The notes beneath the pieces are model-generated. The model made no database searches and had not been told where the DNA came from. It worked only from the letters and a program-made list of their open reading frames with translations. DNA of 64,000 nucleotides, taken from contig NZ_CP037423.1 of the NCBI RefSeq assembly GCF_007754155.1, positions 6,320,567 to 6,384,566 of the forward strand, given 5' to 3'. The position numbers and the translations under genes were made by a program. This DNA is from Stieleria neptunia (lineage in GTDB: Bacteria > Planctomycetota > Planctomycetia > Pirellulales > Pirellulaceae). Shown one piece after another: positions 19,041 through 28,212 of the stretch (positions within the stretch are counted from its first letter, which is position 1; every line of letters begins with the position of its first letter).

Positions 19041-20309
19041 ATGACCAAGAAATGCACGACCCTCGGGCTTGAACCCAGCTTCGGATTCGGAGATCGCACC
19101 GGCCTCGCAACCCCCGGGCATGTCGCCGCGATGAAGCGTTGCGGCGCTGGAATCACGGCGATCTTCCCCCAGCAATCGATTCGCGAGATGACGCGAACCC
19201 AGCGAACGCCCGAAGGCGTGATGGCCGACGCGATGCAGGCGGCCGAAGCAGCCGGATGGGACGGGCCGATCGGAGCCGACGCCGACCACCTGAAAATTGA
19301 TCAGGACGTCGACATCACCGCTGCGGCCGGGTTCACATTCTTCACGATCGATCCCTCCGACGATGTCGACCAAAAAGCCGATGACTATGACGAAGCAACG
19401 CTGCGAGAAAAGTTTTCGTCGGCCCGCGACACCGCGCCCTGGTTCGATTCGTATCTGGGCAAGTCGATCCAGCTGTCGACCGGATCGACGATCCAGCTGG
19501 ACGAAGAGGCTTGCATGCGTGCGGCGGTCAAGTACGGCCCCGCGATCGCACGCGCCCTGAAACTCGGTGACTACATCCGACACGTCAACGAAACGGCCGG
19601 TCAAGATTACGAAATTGAACTCTCCGTCGACGAAACCGATCAGCCGACCACACTGCCGGAGCACTACATCATCGCCGACCAGTGCCTCAAGGGCGGCATG
19701 AAGCTGGTCAGTCTGGCACCGCGTTTTATCGGCGACTTCGAAAAAGGCGTCGATTTCAAAGGCGATTTGACGGCTCTGGAGGCTTCGCTGGCCGATCACG
19801 CGGCGGTGGCTGAACTGCTCGGACCTTACAAACTGAGCCTCCACTCCGGCAGCGACAAGGTTTCGATGTACGCCGCCTTGGCTCGCACCACGGCCGGCAA
19901 ATTTCACGTCAAGACCGCCGGCACCAGCTACCTGGAAGCGCTCCGCGTGGTCGCACGCCATGATCCGGCTGCCTTCCGCGGCATCATCGATTTCTCACGC
20001 GATCGATACGAAACCGACAAGGCCACCTATCACGTCTCGGCAACACTCGCCGACGCCCCGACGACCGATCAAGCCGACGACCAAACGCTGGAAAGCGAGT
20101 ACCTGGAAATGTGGGCGGACGTCCCCGCAGGAAAAGGGTTCACCAAACCCGGACGCCAGATCCTGCACTGCACCTTCGGATCCGTGTTGACCGACGCCAA
20201 GTGGGGTGCCGTCGTCCGCGATTGTCTGGTCGCACACCCGGACACGTACTGCGAAGTGCTCGACGATCACTTCGGACGACATCTCGACGCCCTGCGCAGC
20301 GGGATGTAG
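19041..20309 (+). CDS. uxaE: Tagaturonate epimerase family protein (UxaE)
   Basis: Proteins of this family interconvert D-tagaturonate and D-fructuronate, letting galacturonate feed the glucuronate branch when the two-step route is missing. The start LGLEPSFGFGDRTGLATPGH, the HLKIDQDVD segment, FFTIDPSDDVD and the late SLHSGSDKVSMYAALARTT barrel strand with an adjacent HVKTAGTSYLEALRVV match what I know of UxaE. At 422 residues it is somewhat shorter than the Thermotoga enzyme. His and Asp residues suitable for a metal site are present but I cannot fix them individually. It is isolated: no uronate isomerase or dehydratase gene adjoins. The assignment rests on overall similarity rather than a short motif. 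Confidence 0.8.
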   Translation: MTKKCTTLGLEPSFGFGDRTGLATPGHVAAMKRCGAGITAIFPQQSIREMTRTQRTPEGVMADAMQAAEAAGWDGPIGADADHLKIDQDVDITAAAGFTFFTIDPSDDVDQKADDYDEATLREKFSSARDTAPWFDSYLGKSIQLSTGSTIQLDEEACMRAAVKYGPAIARALKLGDYIRHVNETAGQDYEIELSVDETDQPTTLPEHYIIADQCLKGGMKLVSLAPRFIGDFEKGVDFKGDLTALEASLADHAAVAELLGPYKLSLHSGSDKVSMYAALARTTAGKFHVKTAGTSYLEALRVVARHDPAAFRGIIDFSRDRYETDKATYHVSATLADAPTTDQADDQTLESEYLEMWADVPAGKGFTKPGRQILHCTFGSVLTDAKWGAVVRDCLVAHPDTYCEVLDDHFGRHLDALRSGM

Positions 20310-20369
20310 GGGCAGCGCACAACCGCTCCTCACGAAACTCTGCCAGGAGCATGGGGATCGAGACAACCT

Positions 20370-20419
20370 AAGTCACCCTCCCTGGCAGGGAGGGTCGAGC
20401 GCAGCGAGGGGAGGGTCGA
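20370..20419. repeat. Arm of the composite repeat family
   Basis: aagtcaccctccctggcagg followed by gagggtcgagcgcagcgagg and ggagggtcga matches the right arm of the composite elements at 1172-1321 and 33239-33387 in inverse orientation. It lies 60 bp after the uxaE stop, where the inner ccctccctggcagggaggg hairpin could end transcription. Confidence 0.7.
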
Positions 20420-20490
20420 TCGGTGATCCTTCAGTGAGTCCGAGCCACACCGCACGCTCCCCGCGTCATCGTCAACTCTTAAGCAACGCA

Positions 20491-20524
20491 CGGGAAATAA
20501 GTGGGATCCGACACTTATTTTCCG
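20491..20524. repeat. Short palindrome (aataagtg..cacttatt)
   Basis: cgggaaataagtgggatccg runs into acacttattttccg; the arms pair over about 16 bp with a few mismatches. It shares the overall design (a ggaaaa-type arm end and a ccgac centre) with the palindromes at 15030 and 53734. Confidence 0.55.
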
Positions 20525-20664
20525 TTCGATCCTAAGTCACCGGTGCGTCAAGATGGTTTGGGACAAGTCAGCTACATCGCTTGCCCGCGTCATGATATTC
20601 TGTGGACCTCCCCAGCCAGTGACGGCTTTCCCACCGCAGCCTATCCCCCCGCGCCGATCCCCAG

Positions 20665-22122
20665 ATGAGCAACCCAGACGACGCTCCCAGAGAAGCATCG
20701 AAATCAGACATCGTTGAACAGCCCCGGGTCAGTACCTGGGAACAGATGAAGACCACCGAAGATTGGTGGGCGATTTGGTGCGCGGGCTTGATCTTGGTGG
20801 TCGCCTTTGCCGCGGTCTGGCTTTCCGTCCCGGCAAACTCGTTCACCGCGATCGCCCAAGGTGAATCCGTTTCGATTTCCAGTCCACTGAAAAGCTGGTT
20901 GGCCAAACCGGGGAAATGGACGCAAAACCCCGTCGACGCGTTCTACGTCGCCGGCGACGAGGGCAAGGCTGCGACGACGACCTACCGGGGCGTGTTGGGC
21001 GCGTTTTTCATCATCGGCCTGTTGTTCACGCTGGCGATGAAGATGCGAAAGAAAAACGCGCTCGGATTCCTCAAAGCCTTTCCGATCGTTTTTCTATTGG
21101 CGACCGTCGCGTATGTGCTCGCCGGGCAAAGTGTGATCAAGGCATACAACCTGGAATACGCGTTGTGGGCGTTGCTGGTGGGGCTGGTGATCAGCAACAC
21201 CATCGGCACGCCGCAGGGATGGAGACCGGCGATCATGACCGAATTTTTCATCAAAACCGGCTTGGTCTTGCTGGGCGCCGAAGTCTTGATGAGCCGCTTG
21301 ATGGCGCTCGGGATCCCCGGAATCGGGGTCGCCTGGGTGGTCACACCGATCGTCTTGATCAGCACGTTTGTGTTCGGACAGAAGGTGTTGAAGATCCCTT
21401 CGAAATCGTTGAACATGGTGATCAGCGCCGACATGTCGGTGTGCGGTGTTTCCGCCGCGATCGCGACGGCCGCCTCGTGCAAGGCAAAGAAAGAAGAACT
21501 TTCGCTGGCGATCGGATTGTCGCTTTCTTTCACCGTCGTGATGATGATTGTGTTGCCCCTGGCGATCAAGGCGATGGGGTTGCCCAACGATGTCGGTGGA
21601 GCCTGGTTGGGCGGTACGATTGACGCGACCGGCGCGGTCGCGGTCGCCGGTGCGACCCTGGGCGAAGAAGCCCTGGAAGTCGCCGCGACGGTCAAGATGA
21701 TTCAAAACATCCTGATCGGCGTGACCGCGTTTTGCGTCGCGGCCTACTGGGTCGCTTACGTCGAAAAACGCAGCGATGCGGCCAAACCCGGCATCGGCGA
21801 GATTTGGTATCGGTTCCCCAAATTTGTGCTCGGCTTCATCGGAGCGTCGATCCTGTTTTCGATCCTGCACGCCAACCTGACCGGCGGAAACCTGATGATC
21901 GAAGCGATGATCGGCGGATCGACGAAGACACTCCGCGGTTGGTTCTTTTGCCTAGCGTTTGTCTGCATCGGATTGGAAACCAATTTCAAACAACTGCTGC
22001 CCTACTTTCGCGGCGGCAAGCCGATGATTTTGTACGTCTGCGGTCAATCGTTGAACTTGCTGCTGACGCTGATCATGGCGTACCTGATGTTCGGCGTGCT
22101 GTTTGCAGAGACCGGCCAATGA
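20665..22122 (+). CDS. YeiH/UPF0324 family putative sulfate exporter
   Basis: This polytopic inner-membrane protein belongs to the YeiH family, annotated as putative sulfate (or related anion) exporters. After a soluble N-tail there is a first helix ([20 protein letters not shown]), an extracytoplasmic insert (about residues 65-110), then a ten-helix-like core with [34 protein letters not shown], the conserved [22 protein letters not shown] region, [20 protein letters not shown] and the closing [20 protein letters not shown]. At 485 residues it exceeds the usual 340-350, due to the N-tail, the first helix and the insert. The transported ion is not shown by the sequence. Its stop overlaps the next start (ATGA). 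Confidence 0.85.
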   Translation: MSNPDDAPREASKSDIVEQPRVSTWEQMKTTEDWWAIWCAGLILVVAFAAVWLSVPANSFTAIAQGESVSISSPLKSWLAKPGKWTQNPVDAFYVAGDEGKAATTTYRGVLGAFFIIGLLFTLAMKMRKKNALGFLKAFPIVFLLATVAYVLAGQSVIKAYNLEYALWALLVGLVISNTIGTPQGWRPAIMTEFFIKTGLVLLGAEVLMSRLMALGIPGIGVAWVVTPIVLISTFVFGQKVLKIPSKSLNMVISADMSVCGVSAAIATAASCKAKKEELSLAIGLSLSFTVVMMIVLPLAIKAMGLPNDVGGAWLGGTIDATGAVAVAGATLGEEALEVAATVKMIQNILIGVTAFCVAAYWVAYVEKRSDAAKPGIGEIWYRFPKFVLGFIGASILFSILHANLTGGNLMIEAMIGGSTKTLRGWFFCLAFVCIGLETNFKQLLPYFRGGKPMILYVCGQSLNLLLTLIMAYLMFGVLFAETGQ

Positions 22123-22325
22123 GTCATCGACACCTGCGGTTGATGGCCGTGATCCTGGGCATGCTCGTCGTCTGGGGCGTCGTCTTGCCGCGATTAGCAA
22201 CGACGCGAACGGTGCGCGAACGGACGCTGTGGTTGGAACAACACCAAATCGACCCGGCGGCGATGTACTACACCGAACTGCCACTGATGGATCGCATTCT
22301 CGCGAAAGAGCGATCGTTCCCTTGA
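22119..22325 (+). CDS. Small single-helix membrane protein coupled to the YeiH-type gene
   Basis: The ATG at 22119 overlaps the YeiH-type stop codon (ATGA). The 68-residue product has one hydrophobic N-terminal segment ([17 protein letters not shown]) preceded by a basic stretch (SHRHLR), then a soluble tail with [20 protein letters not shown] and [12 protein letters not shown]. The topology suggests an anchored helix with an exported tail, or a signal sequence. I recognise no family. Coupling to the transporter suggests an accessory or regulatory subunit, which is inference. Confidence 0.65.
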   Translation: MSHRHLRLMAVILGMLVVWGVVLPRLATTRTVRERTLWLEQHQIDPAAMYYTELPLMDRILAKERSFP

Positions 22326-22340
22326 TCCATGTTCCCAGAG

Positions 22341-22368
22341 AAGTGGGGTAAGCATCCTGCTTGCCACC
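22341..22368. repeat. Dispersed repeat, exact inverse of 16864-16891
   Basis: aagtggggtaagcatcctgc followed by ttgccacc is identical over 28 bp to the reverse complement of 16864-16891. A small ccggctccgccgg hairpin follows. Confidence 0.75.
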
Positions 22369-22391
22369 CGAGCCGGCTCCGCCGGCGTACC

Positions 22392-22504
22392 TAGGACCGT
22401 CGGAAGAATAAGTGGCGGGGATTGATTGTGGGATAGGCTTTTAGCCTGTCGTTTTCGCCATGACAGGCTGGAAGACTATCCCACTTATTCTGCCGACGGT
22501 CCTC
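22392..22504. repeat. Nested palindrome containing a gtgggatagg element
   Basis: The inner arms are gtgggataggcttttagcct.. (22428-22450) and ..gctggaagactatcccac (22462-22484) around an 11-nt loop. Outer arms ggaccgtcggaagaataagt and ccacttattctgccgacggt extend the symmetry on both sides. The inner element recurs at 28137, 34470 and, in frame inside the giant gene, at 58661. Confidence 0.8.
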
Positions 22505-22561
22505 ATGTGGCAAAGCCACACACCGATCTCGGCCAACTGGCCGGAGCCTCCAGCACAGTGC

Positions 22562-22584
22562 GTTCCCAGGCGGAGCCTGGGAAC
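22562..22584. repeat. Dispersed gttccc..gggaac palindrome
   Basis: gttcccaggcggagcctggg plus aac is a perfect palindrome around the central base. It belongs to the family at 16599 and 34502 and lies just after the acs stop codon on the minus strand, where it could form a 3'-end hairpin. Confidence 0.75.
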
Positions 22585-22611
22585 GAGGAGCACGAGCCGC
22601 AGCCTCCGCCA

Positions 22612-24567
22612 CTACTCTTCTTCGCGGAGCTGGGCCAGGACGGTGAAATCTTCCAGCGTGCTGGTGTCACCGGCGGCCTCGCGTCCGGCGGCGATGTCGC
22701 GGAGCAGACGCCGCATGATCTTTCCGCTCCGTGTCTTGGGGACCGATGCGGCGAAACGAATGTCGTCCGGTTGGGCGAGTGCGCCGATCTGCTTTCTCAC
22801 ATGGTTCCGCAGCTCCTGACGAAGCTCCTCGCCGGGGTTCGGGTCGGTTACGGTGACGAAGGCGGCGATCGCTTCGCCCTTGAGGTCATCGGGGCGGCCG
22901 ACGACGGCGGCTTCGGCGACCGAGGGGTGACTGACCAGCGCGCTTTCAACTTCGATCGTGCTCAAGCGGTGACCCGAGACGTTGATCACGTCGTCGATGC
23001 GTCCCATGATCCAGTAGTAACCGTCCTTGTCGCGGCGGGCGTTGTCGCCGGTCAGGTATTCCCCTTTGAACGTGGCCCAGTAAGTACTCACAAACCGTTC
23101 GTCGTCCCCCCAAATGCCGCGCAACATTCCCGGCCAAGGCTGTTCGATACACAACTTGCCGCCGTGTTCCTCGTCGACCGATTGACCGTTCTCATCCAAA
23201 ATCACCGGAACGACTCCGGGCAGCGGCTTGGTGCACGATCCGGGTTTGGTCGCCGTGATCCCCGGCAACGGGCTCATCATGATGCCGCCGGTTTCGGTTT
23301 GCCACCAGGTGTCGACGATCGGGCATTTTTCGCCGCCGATCTTTTTGTGGTACCACATCCAAGCTTCGGGATTGATGCCTTCACCCACGGTGCCCAGCAA
23401 TCGCAAACTCGACAGATCGTGTTTTTCGACGTGCTGATCCCCCCATTTGATGAACGCACGGATCGCCGTCGGCGCGGTGTACAAAATGGTGACCTTGTAC
23501 TTTTCGACCAGCTCCCAAAATCGGTCTTCCGCGGGATAGTTCGGGGCGCCCTCGTACATCAGACAACTTGCGCCCGCGGCCAACGGTCCGTAAACGATGT
23601 AACTGTGCCCGGTGATCCAACCGCAGTCCGCGGTGCACCAATAGATGTCGTCGTCACGATGGTCAAATACCCATTGGAACGTCCGTTTTGCCCACAGGTT
23701 GTAGCCGGCGGTCGTGTGACGAATGCCTTTGGGTTTTCCGGTGCTGCCGGAGGTGTACAAGATGAACAATGACGCTTCGCTGTCCATCGGCTCGGCCGGC
23801 AGGTCGCCGGTCTGTTTGTCGACGACATCGTGCCACCACACGTCCCGGCCTTCCCGCATCACGACTTCGTTGCCGGCCCGTTTCAACACCAGACAGGTTT
23901 GCACCGAGGGCGACTTTTCGAGCGCCTCGTCGACGGTCTCTTTCAGCGGCAACACTTTGCCACGTCGGTACAGCCCATCAGAGGTGATGACCATCTTGGC
24001 CTGGGCGTCCTGATTGCGGTCGGCGATCGATTCGGCGCTGAATCCGGCAAAGATGACCGAGTGGATGGCACCGATTCGGGCACAGGCCAACATCGCGATC
24101 GCCAATTCGGGCGTCATCGGCATGTAGATGCTGATGATGTCGCCCGACTGAATCCCCAGCTCGCGAAGCGCCGCTGCACATTTGCAGACCTCGGTCTTCA
24201 GTTCGCTGTACGTCAGCGTGCGTGTGTCGCCCGGTTCACCTTCCCAGATGATGGCCGGTCGATCCCCCAATCCGAGTTCGATGTTGCGATCGAGACAGTT
24301 GTAACTGGCGTTCGTTTTTCCGCCGACGAACCATTCGGCGTGGGGCGAATCCCACTTGCAGGTCTCGTCGAACGGCTCGAACCAATGCAGGTGCTCGAGG
24401 GCTTCTTGACGCCAAAATCCGTCGCGATCATCGCGCGCCCGCGCGTACAGTTCGTCATATTGTTCCGTCGTGCGAATCACCGCTTTTTCCGTGAATTCAG
24501 CAGGCGGGGGAAACAGACGGCTTTCGTCGAGAACGTGGTCGATTTGGCCAGAAGAAGATTCAGACAT
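22612..24567 (-). CDS. acs: Acetyl-CoA synthetase (AMP-forming)
   Basis: This enzyme activates acetate to acetyl-CoA through acetyl-AMP. The ATP-binding P-loop-like motif [12 protein letters not shown], the WWQTETGG motif, the [20 protein letters not shown] hinge and the C-terminal [11 protein letters not shown] with the catalytic, acetylation-regulated Lys are all present. CoA-binding residues are expected around [14 protein letters not shown]. At 651 residues it is the normal bacterial length and starts in the usual place before the FTEKA and [16 protein letters not shown] region. It is divergent from rsgA across 127 bp, and a palindrome follows its stop. Confidence 0.96.
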   Translation of the reverse strand: MSESSSGQIDHVLDESRLFPPPAEFTEKAVIRTTEQYDELYARARDDRDGFWRQEALEHLHWFEPFDETCKWDSPHAEWFVGGKTNASYNCLDRNIELGLGDRPAIIWEGEPGDTRTLTYSELKTEVCKCAAALRELGIQSGDIISIYMPMTPELAIAMLACARIGAIHSVIFAGFSAESIADRNQDAQAKMVITSDGLYRRGKVLPLKETVDEALEKSPSVQTCLVLKRAGNEVVMREGRDVWWHDVVDKQTGDLPAEPMDSEASLFILYTSGSTGKPKGIRHTTAGYNLWAKRTFQWVFDHRDDDIYWCTADCGWITGHSYIVYGPLAAGASCLMYEGAPNYPAEDRFWELVEKYKVTILYTAPTAIRAFIKWGDQHVEKHDLSSLRLLGTVGEGINPEAWMWYHKKIGGEKCPIVDTWWQTETGGIMMSPLPGITATKPGSCTKPLPGVVPVILDENGQSVDEEHGGKLCIEQPWPGMLRGIWGDDERFVSTYWATFKGEYLTGDNARRDKDGYYWIMGRIDDVINVSGHRLSTIEVESALVSHPSVAEAAVVGRPDDLKGEAIAAFVTVTDPNPGEELRQELRNHVRKQIGALAQPDDIRFAASVPKTRSGKIMRRLLRDIAAGREAAGDTSTLEDFTVLAQLREEE

Positions 24568-24694
24568 CCAACGCGTATCCGAAAAAGGTAGGAAAGTGGA
24601 GAGACGAATAGTCTAACCAACGGAAAACCACACCACCACACGGCATTGGTAGGGCGAACTGTGCTCGTTTGCCACTCGCTGCTACACTTCAGCA

Positions 24695-25843
24695 ATGGCC
24701 AAAAAGAAACGAAAATCCAACCAGTCACGCGTCAGCTTTCGCAAGCGGCATCAGGGACGGGTGCGCGACAGCGACTTGACGCGACAGTTCCATGTCGGCG
24801 ATACCGAATCGCTCGCCGATGCGATCAAAAACGAACGGGTCAGCGGAAAAGGCGACTTGACGCGCAAACGCACGGTCGTTGGCGTCCAGGCCAGTGCACC
24901 GGCGTCCGCGGATGATCCCCAGTCGCACGACTCGATGCTGATCGGCGGCCGCGTGCTCCGCGCCCACGGTCTCCGCAACACGATTCTGGCCGACGACGGG
25001 CGGACGTTTGAATGTTCGATTCGCCAAGTCCTCAAATCGCTCAGCATCGACGGTCGCGGAACCGTCGTCGCGGGCGACCGAATTCAGTTTCGTGCCGAAT
25101 CGGAGACGACGGGCATGATCGAATTCGTCGCGCCACGTCACGGGATCATCAGCCGACAGAGTCGCGGCCAGCAACACATCATCGCCGCCAACGTGGACCA
25201 CCTGTTGATCGTGACCAGCGCCGCCGAGCCGACGATCAAACCCGCCCTGATCGACCGATTCCTGCTGTCGGCCGAACAATGTGGTTTGAACCCGGTGGTG
25301 ATCATCAATAAATGTGACCTCGTCGACCCCGCGGCGCTGCAGCCGATCCTGGGCGTGTACGCTTCGCTCGGCTATCGCGTCTTGTTGACCAGCGCCGATC
25401 GGGGAACCAACATCGATTACCTGAAAGAGCTTCTCAAGGGCAAACAGACGGCGCTGTCGGGACAAAGCGGCGTCGGCAAAAGCAGCCTGCTCAACGCCGT
25501 CGAGCCCGGGTTGGGGCTGGCCGTTTCGGAGGTCAGCAAAGACAACCAAAAAGGTCGGCACACGACGACCACCTCCACCCTGATACCGCTGCACGGCGAA
25601 AATGCCGGCTGGGTGTTCGACACGCCGGGCATTCGCCAATTTCAATTGTGGGACATCACCGCCGAAGAAGTCGCCGGGTTGATGCCCGACCTGCGGCCCC
25701 ATGTCGGTGACTGTCGCTACGCCAACTGCCTGCACCTGAGCGAAGACGACTGCGCCGTCAAAGACGCCGTCGCCGACGGCCGCATCGACGCCCGACGCTA
25801 TGATTCGTATTGCCACCTGCTCGAAGACGACTTGCTGCTGTAA
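24695..25843 (+). CDS. rsgA: Ribosome small-subunit GTPase RsgA
   Basis: This is a circularly permuted GTPase that assists late 30S assembly. An OB-fold comes first ([20 protein letters not shown]), followed by the permuted G motifs in the order G4 NKCD, G1 [15 protein letters not shown]2/G3 with TTTSTLIPL and DTPGIRQF, and a C-terminal zinc motif with [14 protein letters not shown]. The N-terminus is extended by about 85 residues, very basic at first ([20 protein letters not shown]), likely for rRNA contact; this lengthens it to 382 residues against about 300-350. The start ATG is the first in frame after the divergent promoter region shared with acs. Confidence 0.95.
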   Translation: MAKKKRKSNQSRVSFRKRHQGRVRDSDLTRQFHVGDTESLADAIKNERVSGKGDLTRKRTVVGVQASAPASADDPQSHDSMLIGGRVLRAHGLRNTILADDGRTFECSIRQVLKSLSIDGRGTVVAGDRIQFRAESETTGMIEFVAPRHGIISRQSRGQQHIIAANVDHLLIVTSAAEPTIKPALIDRFLLSAEQCGLNPVVIINKCDLVDPAALQPILGVYASLGYRVLLTSADRGTNIDYLKELLKGKQTALSGQSGVGKSSLLNAVEPGLGLAVSEVSKDNQKGRHTTTTSTLIPLHGENAGWVFDTPGIRQFQLWDITAEEVAGLMPDLRPHVGDCRYANCLHLSEDDCAVKDAVADGRIDARRYDSYCHLLEDDLLL

Positions 25844-25974
25844 AGCGTCGCGCACCGCTGGCGCGACAACCGAGTTATTCCCCTCGTTTCCTGGCTCTGC
25901 CTTACGCCGTGAACGAATTCGTTTCTGTTTTTGACGAGGTTGTAGCGGCAGGGCGCAAGCGGGCCGTTGGTATT

Positions 25975-26043
25975 GTGAGCCGTGGGCGCGTAAGCGGCCG
26001 GGCATTCAGGCGCCAGCCCGAGGCCTTACGGCCAGCGGCTCAC
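25975..26043. repeat. Dispersed palindrome (gagccgtgggcgcgt type), copy 2
   Basis: gtgagccgtgggcgcgtaag through ccttacggccagcggctcac matches 14900-14967 over its full length. A fragment of the gcggcagggcgc family (25943-25960) lies just before it. No gene is present in 25844-26184. Confidence 0.75.
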
Positions 26044-26140
26044 CATTGGCTCGACCAATTCCACTCAATCGACAGCCCGCGAGCGCTCCGGCTTGCGCAT
26101 TTTTGCCAACAGACCGTCGCGGCGGAGCCACCGACGCATC

Positions 26141-26167
26141 GCGTTCCAAGACGAAGCCTCGGAACGC
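26141..26167. repeat. gcgttcc..ggaacgc palindrome
   Basis: gcgttccaagacgaagcctc runs into ggaacgc, a diverged member of the gttccc family. It sits 18 bp downstream of the quinone reductase stop (minus strand). Confidence 0.55.
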
Positions 26168-26184
26168 GCTGTCGGGCTGGTCGC

Positions 26185-27159
26185 TCAGACGGTCAGGACG
26201 ATCTTGCCGCCGACGTTCTCGGCTTCTTGCATACGATGCGCCTCGGCGGCTTCGGAAAGCGGAAGCGTCTGGGCGATGTTCGCTTTCAGTTTACCGCTCG
26301 CCATCCAGCGATTCATGTCTTCGGCACAACGGCGCATTTCCAGCGGTGTCGCCTTGAACATCGCAAACCCGTGCAACGAGCACTCTTTGACGTAGAACGG
26401 ACCGACGGGAAATTCGGGCCTGGAATCGCGACCGGCCATCAACACCATGCGTCCTCGCGGAGCCATCAAGTCGATCGCTTCGTCGAAGTCCGGCATCCGG
26501 CGCGTCTCCCAAAATAAATTCACCCCCTTGGGCGCGATCGCCTTGACCCCTTCGGCGATCGATTGCGTCGAATAATTGATCACGTGGTCGGCGCCCAACT
26601 CCCGAGCGCGTTCACATTTGGCGTCCGAGCCGGCCGTCGTGATCACCGACGCGCCTGCCGCCTTGGCCAGTTGCACCACCATCGCGCCCACGCCACCGGT
26701 GCCGCCGATGACGAACACGGTCTCGCCCGGCTCGATCGCGGCACTGCGGAACAACCCCAAGTGCGCCGTCACGCCCACCAACGCATTGGCGGCCGCGGTC
26801 GCGAAGTCGACCGAGTCGGGCAGCGCAAAGCACCACGGGGCATCGACCGCGATCTGCTCGGCAAAGGTGCCCTGCCGGCCCAACAGCCCTTGATTGGTGC
26901 ACCAAACGCGATCTCCGACCGAATGCGCTTCCACACCGTCGCCGACCGATTCGACGACGCCCGCGGCGTCACAGCCGGGGATGAAGGGTTGGGGCAGCTC
27001 GAACGCCACCAGACCGCTACGCACATAGGTATCGATCGGATTGACCGAGACGGCGTGGTTGCGAATCAGGATTTGTCCGGGCCCCGCCGTCGGCGGCTCC
27101 AGGTCACCAAATCGGATGACGTCCGGTGTGCCGGTCTGTGTGATGTACGCAGCTTTCAT
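26185..27159 (-). CDS. Zinc-independent MDR quinone oxidoreductase
   Basis: This NADPH-dependent enzyme of the medium-chain reductase superfamily is of the quinone reductase (QOR) type. The N-terminal GroES-like domain has VSVNPIDTYVRSG and PGCDAAGVVESVGDGV; the catalytic zinc Cys of alcohol dehydrogenases is absent. The Rossmann fold carries VIGGTGGVGAMVVQLAKAAG followed by TAGSDAKCERARELGADHVI. At 324 residues it is full length. It starts 21 bp after the stop of the beta-hydroxyacid dehydrogenase gene upstream, so the two likely form one transcript. The physiological substrate is not evident. Confidence 0.9.
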   Translation of the reverse strand: MKAAYITQTGTPDVIRFGDLEPPTAGPGQILIRNHAVSVNPIDTYVRSGLVAFELPQPFIPGCDAAGVVESVGDGVEAHSVGDRVWCTNQGLLGRQGTFAEQIAVDAPWCFALPDSVDFATAAANALVGVTAHLGLFRSAAIEPGETVFVIGGTGGVGAMVVQLAKAAGASVITTAGSDAKCERARELGADHVINYSTQSIAEGVKAIAPKGVNLFWETRRMPDFDEAIDLMAPRGRMVLMAGRDSRPEFPVGPFYVKECSLHGFAMFKATPLEMRRCAEDMNRWMASGKLKANIAQTLPLSEAAEAHRMQEAENVGGKIVLTV

Positions 27160-27180
27160 GGTGGAGACTTCGGTGGAACG

Positions 27181-28098
27181 TTAGCGGTTTTCGTTTTTCC
27201 AATCAAAACCGTTCAGCTTGGCCAGCGCCAGGATCAACGACTGAGTCCCGTCGCGGCGATGCCCTTGCGCAGCGACGGCATGATAGAGCTGGTAGCCGAG
27301 CGCCAGACCGGGCAGGGCGAGATTTCGCTTGGACGCTTCATCGAGAGCGATTTTCATGTCCTTCAAAAAATGCTCGACGAAGAATCCCGGATCAAAATCA
27401 CCGTTGATCATTCGCGGCGCCAAATTGGACAGCGACCAGCTTCCCGCGGCGCCGGAAGAGACGCTTTTGAGCACCGTCGGAATGTCCAATCCGACTTTGT
27501 GGGCGTAGAGCAGACCTTCGCAGATCGCAATCATGCCGCTGGCGATCAGGGTTTGATTGACCATTTTGGTGTGCTGGCCCGACCCGGGTCCGCCTTGGTA
27601 GACGATGGTCTTGCCCATCAATTGAAACAGCGGGTCGATCCGCCGGACCGTCTCGGCATCTCCGCCGATCATGATCGAAAGCGCCGCGTTGCGGGCTCCC
27701 AGATCACCACCGCTGACGGGGGCATCGATCGCCTGAACCCCGATCGCCTTGGCCGCCTCTGCGATTTCGATCGCCAAGCTCGGATCGCTGGTCGTCATGT
27801 CGACTAACACCATCCCCTCGCGTGAACCCTCCAACACCCCACCCTCGCCGAGCATCACCTGCCGCACGTCGCTGGGAAAACCCACGATGGTGAACACGAC
27901 GTCGCTGTTTTCGGCGACCGCTCGAGGTGAATCGACGGCCGTGGCGCCTTTGTCGACCAAGCCTTGCGTTTTCTCCGGAGAACGATTGTAAACCGTCGCC
28001 TGGTATCCCGCGTCGATCAGGTGGCCGCACATGCTGTGCCCCATCACTCCGGTGCCGATCCAACCGATCCTTGTTTTGCCGGGTTCAATAGCTGTCAT
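27181..28098 (-). CDS. NAD(P)-dependent beta-hydroxyacid dehydrogenase
   Basis: This 3-hydroxyisobutyrate dehydrogenase family member (GarR/GlxR/HIBADH group) has the Rossmann motif [17 protein letters not shown], the substrate loop [11 protein letters not shown] and the catalytic region [15 protein letters not shown] with the active-site Lys and following Asn/Gln. At 305 residues it is normal length. The adenine-binding loop [12 protein letters not shown] has Asn-Arg-Ser, which commonly accompanies NADPH use, but this is only suggestive. It is the first gene of a pair with the quinone reductase. Substrate candidates are tartronate semialdehyde, 3-hydroxyisobutyrate or a succinic semialdehyde-type aldehyde. 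Confidence 0.9.
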   Translation of the reverse strand: MTAIEPGKTRIGWIGTGVMGHSMCGHLIDAGYQATVYNRSPEKTQGLVDKGATAVDSPRAVAENSDVVFTIVGFPSDVRQVMLGEGGVLEGSREGMVLVDMTTSDPSLAIEIAEAAKAIGVQAIDAPVSGGDLGARNAALSIMIGGDAETVRRIDPLFQLMGKTIVYQGGPGSGQHTKMVNQTLIASGMIAICEGLLYAHKVGLDIPTVLKSVSSGAAGSWSLSNLAPRMINGDFDPGFFVEHFLKDMKIALDEASKRNLALPGLALGYQLYHAVAAQGHRRDGTQSLILALAKLNGFDWKNENR

Positions 28099-28136
28099 TC
28101 TTCGTGGTTGATAAAAAGAGACTGTTCGGAACGAAT

Positions 28137-28196
28137 GTGGGATGGGCTTTCGGCCTGACAGCGGTCGCAGCTTGACAGGTTGAATGCCTATCCCAC
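28137..28196. repeat. Dispersed gtgggat palindrome
   Basis: Arms gtgggatgggctttcggcct.. and ..ggttgaatgcctatcccac pair over 24 bp with a few mismatches around a 12-nt loop. It belongs to the family at 22428, 34470 and 58661 and lies between the ABC permease stop and the dehydrogenase start. Confidence 0.75.
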
Positions 28197-28212
28197 TCGG
28201 CGGGCCGCCGGA

